A stretch of DNA of 64,000 nucleotides from Microbispora sp. H11081 (lineage in GTDB: Bacteria > Actinomycetota > Actinomycetes > Streptosporangiales > Streptosporangiaceae), in assembly GCF_012999535.1 (NCBI RefSeq), contig NZ_JABBWV010000003.1, positions 1 through 64,000 on the forward strand. Reading direction: 5' to 3'. The stretch's first letter is position 1. Each line of letters opens with the position of its first letter. Shown here one piece after another: positions 40,286-49,772 of the stretch. A model generated the notes under the pieces. It worked only from the letters and a program-made list of their open reading frames with translations, was not told the origin of the DNA and did no database searches. Both the position numbers and the translations under genes were made by a program.

Positions 40286-40956
40286 GCCAGGAGCCTCTGG
40301 TCCGCTGGGACTGGATCGCGCGCAACTGGGCCAACGGAGGCCCGACCGCGATCAGCGCACTGCTGGAGAACCACATCGTCATGGCCTTCCTGCCCGTGCT
40401 GTTCGGGCTGGTCGTGGCCCTGCCGCTGGGGCTGGCCTGCGTACGGTGGCGCTGGCTCTACCAGCCGACGGCCGCGGTGATGAACGTCACCTACTCGCTG
40501 CCGTCCCTCGTGCTGTTCTCGATCTTCCTGTCGGTCACCGGGCTCACCCGGTCGACCGTCGTCATCCCCCTGACGTTCTTCGCGCTCGCGGTCCTGGTGC
40601 CCGCCGTCGTGGACGGGCTGGCCTCGGTGCCCGACCCCGTACGGCAGTCGGCGGTGGCGATGGGGTTCCGGCCCGTGCGCCGGCTGCTGCGGGTCGAGTT
40701 GCCGGTGGCGGTGCCGGTGGTCCTGGCCGGACTGCGGGTCGCCACCGTGTCCAGCATCAGCCTGGTCAGCGTGGGCGCGCTGATCGGCCAGGGCGGGCTC
40801 GGCAACCTGTTCATCGACGGCTGGCAGCGGCAGTTCTACACGCCCATCGTGGTGGGGATCGCGCTCATCGTCCTGCTCGCCGTGCTCGCCGACGGGCTGC
40901 TCGTGCTCGCGCAGCGGCTGCTGACCCCCTGGTCCCGCGCGAGGAGGGCGGCGTGA
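40282..40956 (+). CDS. Osmoprotectant-type ABC permease 1 (OpuCB-like)
   Basis: A 224-residue permease with five to six helices (FLPVLFGLVVALPLGLACV; LPSLVLFSIFLSVTG; VVIPLTFFALAVLVPAVV) and the EAA loop [20 protein letters not shown]. The GTG overlaps the ATPase stop (GTGA). It works with the second permease as a heterodimer importing compounds such as glycine betaine, choline or proline betaine. Confidence 0.88.
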   Translation: MSQEPLVRWDWIARNWANGGPTAISALLENHIVMAFLPVLFGLVVALPLGLACVRWRWLYQPTAAVMNVTYSLPSLVLFSIFLSVTGLTRSTVVIPLTFFALAVLVPAVVDGLASVPDPVRQSAVAMGFRPVRRLLRVELPVAVPVVLAGLRVATVSSISLVSVGALIGQGGLGNLFIDGWQRQFYTPIVVGIALIVLLAVLADGLLVLAQRLLTPWSRARRAA

Positions 40957-41615
40957 ACTTCCTGTTCGGCTTCTTCGGCGACGCGTCGCGCTGGTCGGGC
41001 CCGGACGGCATCCCCGTCCGGCTGCTGGAGCACCTGGAGTTCTCCGCCGCGGCCTTCCTCATCGCGGCGCTGGTCGCCGTGCCGCTCGGCATGCTCATCG
41101 GCCACACGGGCCGCGGCGCGCTGCTCGTCGTGGTGGCGGCCAACGCGGCGCGGGCGTTGCCGACGCTCGGCCTGCTCGTGCTCGTGGTTCTGCTGGCGGG
41201 CGTGGGCACCGTGCTGCCGGTGCTGATCCCGCTGGTCGTGCTGGCGATCCCGCCCATCCTGGTGAACACGTACGAGGGCGTGCGGGGGGTGGACGCCGAC
41301 CTGCGCGACGCCGCGTACGGCATGGGCCTGCGCGGGCGGCAGGTGCTGTTCAGGACGCTGACCCCGGTCGCGCTGCCGCTGATCCTGCTGGGCCTGCGGC
41401 TCGCCGCCATCCAGGTCGTCTCGACGGCCACCGTGGCCGCCTTCGTCGGCCTGGGCGGGCTCGGCCGGTTCATCATCGACGGGCTGGCGACCAAGACCTA
41501 CGAGAGCGTGATCGGGGGAGCGGTCCTGGTGGCCGGCCTCGCGCTGGCCGTCCAGTTCGCCTTCGTCCTTCTCGACCGGGTGGTCGTCTCGCCCGGCGTC
41601 CGCCAGGTCCGCTAA
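40953..41615 (+). CDS. Osmoprotectant-type ABC permease 2 (OpuCD-like)
   Basis: A 220-residue permease with helices at FSAAAFLIAALVAVPLGMLI, ALPTLGLLVLVVLLAGVGTV and LPVLIPLVVLAIPPILVNTY, the EAA loop RDAAYGMGLRGRQVLFRTL, and the QVVSTATVAAFVGLGGLGRF motif typical of OpuC permeases. The GTG at 40953 overlaps the previous stop. Partner of the 40282 gene. Confidence 0.88.
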   Translation: MNFLFGFFGDASRWSGPDGIPVRLLEHLEFSAAAFLIAALVAVPLGMLIGHTGRGALLVVVAANAARALPTLGLLVLVVLLAGVGTVLPVLIPLVVLAIPPILVNTYEGVRGVDADLRDAAYGMGLRGRQVLFRTLTPVALPLILLGLRLAAIQVVSTATVAAFVGLGGLGRFIIDGLATKTYESVIGGAVLVAGLALAVQFAFVLLDRVVVSPGVRQVR

Positions 41616-41653
41616 TCTCCCTATTATCCCCTGACAATGAAGGGAATATAGTC

Positions 41654-42574
41654 ATGAGGCATATTTTCGGTGTCGCGGCGGTCGCGCTGACCGCGGCGCT
41701 CACGTTATCGGGCTGCGGGGGCTCCGACCCGCTGTCCAACACGGCGACCGCGGCTCCGTCGGCCTCCGGCTCGGGCGGCGCCGCCCCCACGAAGGTCGTC
41801 GTCGGCTCCTTCGACTTCCCCGAGAGCGTCCTGCTCGCCTCGATGTATGCCCAGGCCCTCCAGGCCAAGGGGGTCACCGTGGAGGAGAAGCCGAACATCG
41901 GCAGTCGCGAGGTGGTCTTCGACCAGGTCAAGAGCGGCGGCCTGACCGTGCTGCCCGAGTACGTCGGCTCGCTGCTGGCCTTCGTCGACAAGTCGAGCAC
42001 GGCCAAGACCAAGGACGAGATCGTCGCCGGTCTCAAGGCGAAGCTGCCGCCGGAGCTCGAGCTGCTGGAGCCGGCCGCGGCCGAGGACAACAACTCCCTC
42101 ACGGTCACCAGGGCCACGGCCGACAAGTACAAGCTGACGACCATCGAGGACCTGGCCAAGGTGGCGAAGGACTTCGTGGTCGGCGGGCCGCCGGAGTTCA
42201 AGCAGCGGCAGGAGGAGAACTTCAAGACCGTCTACGGCCTTGAGTTCAAGCAGTGGAAGCCCACCGGGGCCACCACCGCCGACGCGATCAAGAGCGGCAC
42301 GGTGCAGGTGGGCAACGTGTTCACCACCGACCCCAAGATCGTGCTGAACGACCTCGTGCCGCTTGAGGACAACAAGAACGCGTTCGGCTCCGAGAACATC
42401 ACGCCCCTCGTCTACAAGGCCGGAGTGGACGAGACCGTGACCTCCACGCTCAACGCGGTCTCCGCGAAGCTGGACACCGAGACGCTGGTCGGCCTCATGA
42501 AGCGGGTCGCCGTCGACAAGGACGACCCGCCCGTGGTGGCCAAGGACTGGCTCACCCAGAACGGCCTGCTGTGA
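41654..42574 (+). CDS. Osmoprotectant-type substrate-binding lipoprotein (OpuCC-like)
   Basis: A 306-residue lipoprotein: signal peptide MRHIFGVAAVALTAALTLSGCGG with lipobox LSGC (Cys21), a Ser/Ala linker, then the OpuAC-type domain (VVVGSFDFPESVLLASMYAQ; NIGSREVVFDQVKSGGLTVL; PEYVGSLLAF). It captures the substrate outside the membrane for the two permeases. AAGGGA precedes the ATG 38 bp after the second permease. The TGA is inside the first unit of an 11-bp tandem repeat, and a terminator follows. Confidence 0.88.
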   Translation: MRHIFGVAAVALTAALTLSGCGGSDPLSNTATAAPSASGSGGAAPTKVVVGSFDFPESVLLASMYAQALQAKGVTVEEKPNIGSREVVFDQVKSGGLTVLPEYVGSLLAFVDKSSTAKTKDEIVAGLKAKLPPELELLEPAAAEDNNSLTVTRATADKYKLTTIEDLAKVAKDFVVGGPPEFKQRQEENFKTVYGLEFKQWKPTGATTADAIKSGTVQVGNVFTTDPKIVLNDLVPLEDNKNAFGSENITPLVYKAGVDETVTSTLNAVSAKLDTETLVGLMKRVAVDKDDPPVVAKDWLTQNGLL

Positions 42575-42615
42575 CCCGGGCCTGACCCGGGCCTGACCCG
42601 GGCCTGACCCGAGCC
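42572..42615. repeat. 11-bp tandem repeat TGACCCGGGCC x4
   Basis: Three exact copies and one variant (TGACCCGAGCC) start at the stop codon of the binding protein, so each unit carries a TGA in one frame. Probably slippage-generated. Confidence 0.8.
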
Positions 42616-42638
42616 AGGCACCGAGCCAGGCACAGAGG

Positions 42639-42672
42639 CGACGGCCCCGGCCACCACGGTCAGGGGCCGTCG
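42639..42672 (+). terminator. Terminator of the osmoprotectant operon
   Basis: CGACGGCCCC (42639-42648) pairs perfectly with 42663-42672, a 10-bp stem with a 14-nt loop, downstream of the binding-protein gene. Confidence 0.7.
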
Positions 42673-42803
42673 TCCGTTCACCCGCCGGGGGCGGCTCCGC
42701 CACCCCGGTGACACGCGGGTCCCGCGATGTGAGGGAATGGGACACCGGCAGGAGCCCGGCCGCGTCCGGCCGGGCATGACCGTACGGCAGGGGAGGAGCC
42801 GGG

Positions 42804-43295
42804 GTGGGACCTGAGCAGGGGCCGTTCACCGAGGCGATGGGGCAGGTGGCCGCCGGCGTGGCGGTGGTGACGGTCAAGGACGACCGCGACGACCTCGGCA
42901 CGACGGTCGCGACCCTGATGTCGGTGTCGCTCGACCCGCCGCTCGTGCTGATCAGCCTCGCCTCGGCCGGATACCTCGCGGAGGTGCTGCTGCGCCGGGA
43001 CCGCTGGGCCGCGAGCGTGCTGGCGGACGGCCAGCAGGCGGTCGCCTCCCGGTTCGCCACGGCAGGACGGCCCGGCGCCCGGCTCCTGCTGGCCGGGGTC
43101 GCCCACCATCGCGGCGCGCACAGCGAGGCGCTGGTCGTGGAGAACGGGGTGACGGCGATCGAGGCCGAGACGACGCGGGTCGTCCCGGCCGGCGACCACA
43201 CGCTGTTCGTCGGGGAGGTCCTCGGCGTCGACTACGTCGACGCCTCGAAGGCCCCGCTCGTGCGGCTCCGCTCCCGCTACCGGATCGTCCAGTAG
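42804..43295 (+). CDS. Flavin reductase family protein
   Basis: A 163-residue FMN-binding split-barrel flavin reductase: AMGQVAAGVAVVTVKDDRDD, GTTVATLMSVSLDPPLVLIS (the flavin-contact strand) and HTLFVGEVLGVDY. It reduces free flavin for a monooxygenase or acts as its small subunit; no large component is adjacent. The GTG at 42804 has GGGGAGGAG upstream. Its 3' end overlaps the convergent sppA gene by 19 bp. Confidence 0.85.
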   Translation: MGPEQGPFTEAMGQVAAGVAVVTVKDDRDDLGTTVATLMSVSLDPPLVLISLASAGYLAEVLLRRDRWAASVLADGQQAVASRFATAGRPGARLLLAGVAHHRGAHSEALVVENGVTAIEAETTRVVPAGDHTLFVGEVLGVDYVDASKAPLVRLRSRYRIVQ

Positions 43296-44977
43296 CCGGG
43301 CAGCACCAGAGGGCCGTACGCGGGAAGGCCGAGCTGCCCGGCCATCCGCGCCAGCGGTCCCCAGGCCTCCAGGCGCACCCGGGCGAGCGCGGCCGACCTG
43401 TCCTCGCTCGACTCCGGCGGGCGCAGCCGCTCAAGCGGATGCATGCGCGGATAGGTCCGTACGGGGGCGTCGTCGGCCAGGCCGGCCCTGCGGCGGGCCA
43501 GGGCGAGGGCGTCCTCGAGGCCGCCGAGCTCGTCGGCGAGGCCGGCCGCCTTGGCGTCCGCGCCGGTCCACACGCGGCCCCTGGCCAGCTCGTGCGCCCG
43601 CTCCGCGCTGAGGCCGCGGCCCTGCGCGACCTTCCCCACGAAGTCGTCGTAGATGCGGTCGAGCCAGGCGTTGACCCGCTCCCACTGGGTGTCGGAGAAC
43701 GCGGTGGACGGCGAGAACATCCCGGCGTTGGCGCCCTCGGCGACCGACTCGGTCACCACGCCGAGCTTGTCCAGCAGCCCATCGACGACGGGCTTGCCGC
43801 CGAACACGCCGATCGAGCCGGTCAGCGTGCCCGGCTGGGCGACGATCACGTCGGCGGCCATCGACACGAAGTAGCCGCCCGAGGCCGCCAGGTCGCCCAT
43901 CGACACGATGACGGGCTTGCCCGCCTGGCGCGCCAGCACGACCTCGCGCCAGATGGCGTCGGAGGCGACGTACGAGCCGCCCGGACTGTCCACGCGGAAC
44001 ACGATGGCCTTGACCTTCTCGTCCCGCCTGGCCGCGCGCAGGGCGGCGCAGATGGTGTCGGAGCCCATGGCGCCCCCGCCGCCGAACGGCGAGCGCCCGC
44101 TGCGGCCGAGGCGGATCATGCCGTTGCCGTGCACCAGGGCGACCGTGTCGGCCCCCGGGTGCGGGATCTTGCCGGACAGCGTGGTCTTGGCGTATCTGGA
44201 CACGTAGAGCAGGTGCGCGCCCTCGGGGACGGTCTCCGCGTAGACCTCGTCGCGATACTTCAGCGCGTCCACCAACCCGGCCTCGAGGGCCTCGGCCCCG
44301 ATGAACGGGCCCTGGTCGATCAGCTCGCGCACGCGCTTCTGATCGAGGCCGCGGGCGTCGGCGACGCCGGCGACGATCTGCTCGGTGATCGACTCGGCGA
44401 TGCGCGCCGCCGACTCGCGGTGGGCGTCGGTCATGTGGTTCTGGGTGAACGTGTTGGCGGCGGTCTTGTACTCGTGCCGCTGGCCGATCTGATACTCCAC
44501 CCCCACCTTGGCGAGCGCGTCGCGCAGGAAGCGCTGCTCCAGCGCCACCCCCGTCAGGCCGACGTCGCCGGAGGGCTGGAGGTAGACCCGCTCGAACGCG
44601 CTGGCCAGGTAGTAGGGGACGGTGCCCGCGCCGAACTCGCCGAACGTCTCGGCGAAGGCGACGGTCCGCTTGCCCGCGGCGCGCAGCTTGATCACGGCGG
44701 TGCGCAGTTCCTGCACCATGCCGAGGCCGAGGGGGGCGGCGCCGATCTTGACGATCAGCGCGGTGACGCGGGGGTCCTTGCGGGCGCGGCGCAGGCCCGC
44801 CAGCACGTCGGTGAGGCGCGCCTTGCGCATGGACAGCAGTGCGGAGACGGGGTCGGAGGGCGGGCCTTCCGACAGCCCTTCTGTCAGGTCCAGTTCCAGC
44901 ACGAGCGGCGCGGCACGGCGTTGCCGCAGTCTGTCCACCGTCTCAACGATCGTCCTCGTCGCGTCCATAAATGCCAC
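43277..44977 (-). CDS. sppA: Signal peptide peptidase SppA (long form)
   Basis: A 566-residue serine protease of the S49 family with two tandem domains, the 67K (E. coli-like) form. The catalytic Lys is in GQRHEYKTAANTF in the first domain (about residue 180) and the nucleophile Ser in GDLAASGGYFVSMAADVIV in the second (about 370). DSPGGSYVASD and GTLTGSIGVFGG are also conserved. It has no obvious N-terminal membrane helix, unlike E. coli SppA. It degrades leftover signal peptides. The ATG at 44977 is used; MDATRT at 44968 is possible. Confidence 0.9.
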   Translation of the reverse strand: MAFMDATRTIVETVDRLRQRRAAPLVLELDLTEGLSEGPPSDPVSALLSMRKARLTDVLAGLRRARKDPRVTALIVKIGAAPLGLGMVQELRTAVIKLRAAGKRTVAFAETFGEFGAGTVPYYLASAFERVYLQPSGDVGLTGVALEQRFLRDALAKVGVEYQIGQRHEYKTAANTFTQNHMTDAHRESAARIAESITEQIVAGVADARGLDQKRVRELIDQGPFIGAEALEAGLVDALKYRDEVYAETVPEGAHLLYVSRYAKTTLSGKIPHPGADTVALVHGNGMIRLGRSGRSPFGGGGAMGSDTICAALRAARRDEKVKAIVFRVDSPGGSYVASDAIWREVVLARQAGKPVIVSMGDLAASGGYFVSMAADVIVAQPGTLTGSIGVFGGKPVVDGLLDKLGVVTESVAEGANAGMFSPSTAFSDTQWERVNAWLDRIYDDFVGKVAQGRGLSAERAHELARGRVWTGADAKAAGLADELGGLEDALALARRRAGLADDAPVRTYPRMHPLERLRPPESSEDRSAALARVRLEAWGPLARMAGQLGLPAYGPLVLPGYWTIR

Positions 44978-45016
44978 CTTAAGCGACGGTTTCGCCCTGA
45001 TGGCCGACTGAGATTC

Positions 45017-45053
45017 GCGCCGGCCCCCGCGCGGGATGCGCGGGGGCCGGCGC
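45017..45053 (-). terminator. 16-bp perfect hairpin after the chitinase gene
   Basis: GCGCCGGCCCCCGCGC (45017-45032) pairs with 45038-45053 across a 5-nt loop. It lies 28 bp past the chitinase stop and upstream of sppA, preventing read-through between the two minus-strand genes. Confidence 0.85.
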
Positions 45054-45080
45054 CGGGTTATCCGAGGCGGGAGAGCGGCG

Positions 45081-46604
<1,524 letters not shown>

Positions 46605-46633
46605 CGGGAAACTCCTGCTCTGGGGGGTAAAGG

Positions 46634-46650
46634 ATAGGAAAGTTTCCTAT
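46634..46650. promoter_or_regulatory. ATAGGAAA-G-TTTCCTAT palindrome upstream of the chitinase gene
   Basis: A perfect 17-bp inverted repeat (8-bp arms, single central G) 30 bp upstream of the chitinase start. It differs from the Streptomyces DasR site (ACTGGTCTAGACCA type), so control by another regulator, perhaps of the ROK type, is more likely. Confidence 0.6.
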
Positions 46651-46818
46651 TAATTCGTGAGCGTAAGCATTTCGCGCCGGATGGTCAACGCCCTGTTCGC
46701 CCCCTAAAGGTCGCTTAAGCCTCCGCTAAGGTCACACCCGCCGCGCGCCGTTCAGGGCGACACAGGAGTCTCGTGGGGGACGGGTCCCCCGCCGGGCCCG
46801 CTTCCGTACGATGAGGCG

Positions 46819-47961
46819 ATGCCCGGCCTCATCCGTTCCCTGTGGTACGAGCCCCGTCCCCCCGATCCTCCCTCGCGCGTCTGGCGGGACTGGGCGCTCG
46901 TCGGGGTGCTCGCGCCTCTCGCGGTGCTCGAAGGGGTGCTGCGGCCCGACCTTCCGATGCGGCCGTTCGCGGTGGCCGTCGCCGTCGGGCTGCTGCCCAC
47001 GCTGCTGTGGCGCAGGACCAGGCCGCTGGACATGCTGGTCATCTGCTTCGCCGTCACAAGCCTCGTCCCGATCCTCGTAGCCGGCGCGACGCTCGACGCG
47101 TACACGCTGGCATATGTCCTGATTCTTCCGTACGCGCTGGTCCGGTGGGGATCGGGCCGCGAGATCGTGACGGGTCTGGCGATCATGCTCGCCGGCGCCT
47201 GTCTCTCCGTGCTCGCCGACCACGCCGCCCCCGCCGACGCGGTCGGGCCGTTCGCCGTCATGCTGGCGATCACCAGCCTGGGCGGCGCGCTCCGGTATCG
47301 CGCCGGGGCGCGGATGCGCGAGCTGGACCAGGTCAGGCTGCTGATGCGCGAGCAGCTCGCCCGCGACCTGCACGACACGGTCGCGCACCACGTCTCCGCG
47401 ATGGCCATCCGCGCCCAGGCGGGCCTCGCCACGGCGGCGTCGCGCCCGGACGCCGCGGCGGAGGCACTCCGCGTGATCGAGGCCGAGGCGGCCCGGGCCC
47501 TGGACGAGATGCGCGCCATCGTGCGCGTCCTGCGCCGGGACCAGCCTGCGGAACTGACACCCGGTCGGCGCATCGCCGACATCGAACTCCTCGCGGGCCG
47601 GGGCGGCTCCCATCGTCCGGCGGTCGAGGTGGAGATCTCCGGCGACCTGGACGGCCTGCCTCCCTCCGTGGAGTCCGCCGTCTACCGCATCGCCCAGGAG
47701 TCGGTGACCAACGCCCTGCGGCACGCGCGGCACGCCACCCGGGTCGAGGTGCGCGTCGCCGCCGACGACGCGGCGGTCCGCCTGTGCGTACGCGACGACG
47801 GCGACGGGGGTTCCGCCCGTACGGCCGAGCCGCCGGGATACGGGATCATCGGCATGGTCGAGCGCGCGAACCTGCTCGGCGGCACGTGCGCGGCGGGGCC
47901 GGACCGCGATCGGGGATGGACCGTGACCGCGGTGCTTCCCCGGGCCGGGGCCGCGACATGA
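46819..47961 (+). CDS. Two-component sensor histidine kinase (NarL-type partner)
   Basis: A 380-residue membrane kinase. Four to five N-terminal helices (ALVGVLAPLAVLEGVL; FAVAVAVGLLPTLLW; AYVLILPYALV; FAVMLAITSLGG) precede the HisKA_3 box RDLHDTVAHHVSAMAIRAQ with the phospho-accepting His. The ATPase domain has VTNALRHARHA (N box) and GYGIIGMVERANLLGG. A TACGAT element 6 nt before the ATG suggests a leaderless transcript. The response regulator gene follows, linked by a tiny overlapping ORF. Confidence 0.88.
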   Translation: MPGLIRSLWYEPRPPDPPSRVWRDWALVGVLAPLAVLEGVLRPDLPMRPFAVAVAVGLLPTLLWRRTRPLDMLVICFAVTSLVPILVAGATLDAYTLAYVLILPYALVRWGSGREIVTGLAIMLAGACLSVLADHAAPADAVGPFAVMLAITSLGGALRYRAGARMRELDQVRLLMREQLARDLHDTVAHHVSAMAIRAQAGLATAASRPDAAAEALRVIEAEAARALDEMRAIVRVLRRDQPAELTPGRRIADIELLAGRGGSHRPAVEVEISGDLDGLPPSVESAVYRIAQESVTNALRHARHATRVEVRVAADDAAVRLCVRDDGDGGSARTAEPPGYGIIGMVERANLLGGTCAAGPDRDRGWTVTAVLPRAGAAT

Positions 47962-48029
47962 GCGAGCGGAGCGAGCGAGGCGGTGGGCACCGTGCGTTTC
48001 GCGGGGTGCCGGACGAGGAGGTGCGGTGA
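47958..48029 (+). CDS. 23-codon bridging ORF between kinase and regulator
   Basis: MSERSERGGGHRAFRGVPDE plus EVR. Its ATG overlaps the kinase stop (ATGA) and its TGA overlaps the regulator's GTG (GTGA), so it fills the gap exactly. The MSERSER stretch comes from a GCGAGCGGAGC-type repeat that I believe is common in actinomycetes, so it may only serve to keep ribosomes coupled. A functional peptide is not shown. Confidence 0.3.
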   Translation: MSERSERGGGHRAFRGVPDEEVR

Positions 48030-48682
48030 GCGTCCGGGTGCTGGTCGCCGACGACCAGGAGATCGTGCGGACCGGGCTCGCGATGATCCTCGACGCCCAG
48101 CCGGACATCGAGGTCGTCGCCACGGCGGCCGACGGGCGGCGGGCCGTCGAGCTCGCCCGGCGCCTGCGGCCCGACGTGTGCCTGCTCGACATCCGCATGC
48201 CCGGCGTCGACGGGATCGAGGCGACCAGGTCCCTCGCGGGACCGGACGTCGCCGACCCTCTCGCCGTCGTCGTCATCACCACGTTCGACCTGGACGAGTA
48301 CGTCTACGCCGCCCTGAAGGCAGGGGCCCGGGGCTTCCTGCTGAAGAACGCAGGCGCCGAGATGCTCTCCCAGGCCGTCCACGCCGCCGCCGAGGGGGAC
48401 GCGCTCATCGCCCCGAGCGTCACGGCCCGGCTGCTCGGGACCTTCGCCCGCACCGGTCCCGCCTCGTCGCTCCCGCAGCCCGTCGAGGCGCTCACCCACC
48501 GCGAGGAGGAGATCCTCGCCGCCGTGGCGCGCGGCCGTACAAACAGCGAGATCTCCGCCGAGCTGCACATCTCGCTCAGCACGGTCAAGACGCACGTCGC
48601 CAGCCTGATGGCCAAGCTCGGCGCCCGTAACCGCGTGGAGATCGCCATCTGGGCCCACCAGACCGGCCGCGTCAGGAGCTGA
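48026..48682 (+). CDS. NarL/FixJ-type response regulator
   Basis: A 218-residue regulator. The receiver domain has VLVADDQEIVRTG (acidic pocket), the phospho-Asp in PDVCLLDIRMPGVDG (about residue 54), and AGARGFLLKNAG with the conserved Lys. The C-terminal LuxR helix-turn-helix is LTHREEEILAAVARGRTNSE with HISLSTVKTHVASLMAKLG. GTG start with GAGGAGG upstream. It is phosphorylated by the kinase at 46819; targets are unknown. Confidence 0.9.
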   Translation: MSVRVLVADDQEIVRTGLAMILDAQPDIEVVATAADGRRAVELARRLRPDVCLLDIRMPGVDGIEATRSLAGPDVADPLAVVVITTFDLDEYVYAALKAGARGFLLKNAGAEMLSQAVHAAAEGDALIAPSVTARLLGTFARTGPASSLPQPVEALTHREEEILAAVARGRTNSEISAELHISLSTVKTHVASLMAKLGARNRVEIAIWAHQTGRVRS

Positions 48683-48702
48683 CCGGGGGTTTCCGGGGTC
48701 GC

Positions 48703-49638
48703 TCAGCGCCGGATCGCCCAGCCGGGCGCCCAGGTCCCCGCGGCGTCGAGGCCGGCCGCCGTGCCTGCGAGGTGGGCGCGGAGGGCGGCCAGCGCGGGGT
48801 GGGGGTTGTCGCGGTGCCACAGGAGCGAGTGCGGGTAGACGGGCGTGGGATCGGTCACCGGGATGCGGCGCAGGCCGTGGCCGGCGGGCCAGACGAGGCG
48901 GGTGCGCCCGCCCATGAAGGTGGCCAGGGCCGGGGTGTCGGCGACGGTGTCGAGGAGCGCGTCGGAGCCGAAGTTGGGGCCGGTCGCCTCGATGGTGAGG
49001 CCGAACTCGGCGACGAGGTCGTCGTAGTAGGCGGCCCACTCGGTGCCGGGGACGATGCCGGGCATCCAGATCCGGTGCCCGGCGAGCCCGGCGAGCGGCA
49101 CCGACCGGGCGCCCGCAAGCGCGTGGGCGGGGCCGGTGAGGAGCTGGAGCGGCTCGTCGAGCGCCCGGACCGACTCGATGTCGCCGGGCAGGGGCCGGCC
49201 TGGCATGGCGACGGCGCGGAAGGACGCGTCGATCGCGCCGGATCGGATGGCGGAGACGGCCCGCTCGATGTCGAGCAGCATCACCACGTCGAGTTCGATC
49301 TCGGGGTGCGCGTGGTGGAAGCCGCGCATCAGGCCCGAGGCCGCGCCACGCGAGTTGATCACGTCGACGCGCAGCGGACGGCGGCCCGCGCGCACGGACG
49401 CGAGGGCCCGGTCGGCGGCGCGCAGCAGCTCCCGTGCGTGAGGCAGGAACGCCTGCCCGTCGATGGTCAGCTCGGCGCCGCGTGGCGTGCGGGCGAACAG
49501 CCGCACGCCGAGGTCGCGTTCCAGCACGGCGATGCGCTTGGAGACGGCCTGCTGCGTGACCGCCAGCTCGGCGGCGGCCTCCTGGAACCGCCCGGCGTCG
49601 GCGGCGGCGACGAAGGTGCGGATGGTGTCGAGGTCCAC
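48703..49638 (-). CDS. LysR-family transcriptional regulator
   Basis: A 311-residue LysR protein: the N-terminal winged helix (LDTIRTFVAAADAGRFQEAA with VTQQAVSKRIAVLERDLG) and the effector-binding domain (LRVDVINSRGAASGLMRGFH onward). The GTG at 49638 gives the standard N-terminus. It is divergent from an MFS transporter, with a palindrome in between, the classic layout for LysR control of the neighbour. Confidence 0.88.
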   Translation of the reverse strand: MDLDTIRTFVAAADAGRFQEAAAELAVTQQAVSKRIAVLERDLGVRLFARTPRGAELTIDGQAFLPHARELLRAADRALASVRAGRRPLRVDVINSRGAASGLMRGFHHAHPEIELDVVMLLDIERAVSAIRSGAIDASFRAVAMPGRPLPGDIESVRALDEPLQLLTGPAHALAGARSVPLAGLAGHRIWMPGIVPGTEWAAYYDDLVAEFGLTIEATGPNFGSDALLDTVADTPALATFMGGRTRLVWPAGHGLRRIPVTDPTPVYPHSLLWHRDNPHPALAALRAHLAGTAAGLDAAGTWAPGWAIRR

Positions 49639-49665
49639 GCGGACACCCTAGGGATACAACCACCG

Positions 49666-49680
49666 GTTGTGGCCGGGTGG
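49666..49680. promoter_or_regulatory. ACAACC-N3-GGTTGT operator between LysR and MFS genes
   Basis: A perfect 6-bp inverted repeat with a 3-nt spacer, 28 bp upstream of the LysR start and 93 bp upstream of the transporter start. It is the probable LysR recognition site. Confidence 0.5.
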
Positions 49681-49772
49681 CCTCGCGGTTGTTTGATCTC
49701 CGCTCATGGTGCTCGCTTTGATGCTTCCGATCGCGGATCGGTTGTGCGGGTGAGTGGCGAGGGGCGTCGGAC

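Noticed and set aside
43277..43295. Readthrough or gene error between the flavin reductase and sppA
   Set aside because: A 19-bp convergent overlap of two intact genes is normal in compact actinobacterial DNA.
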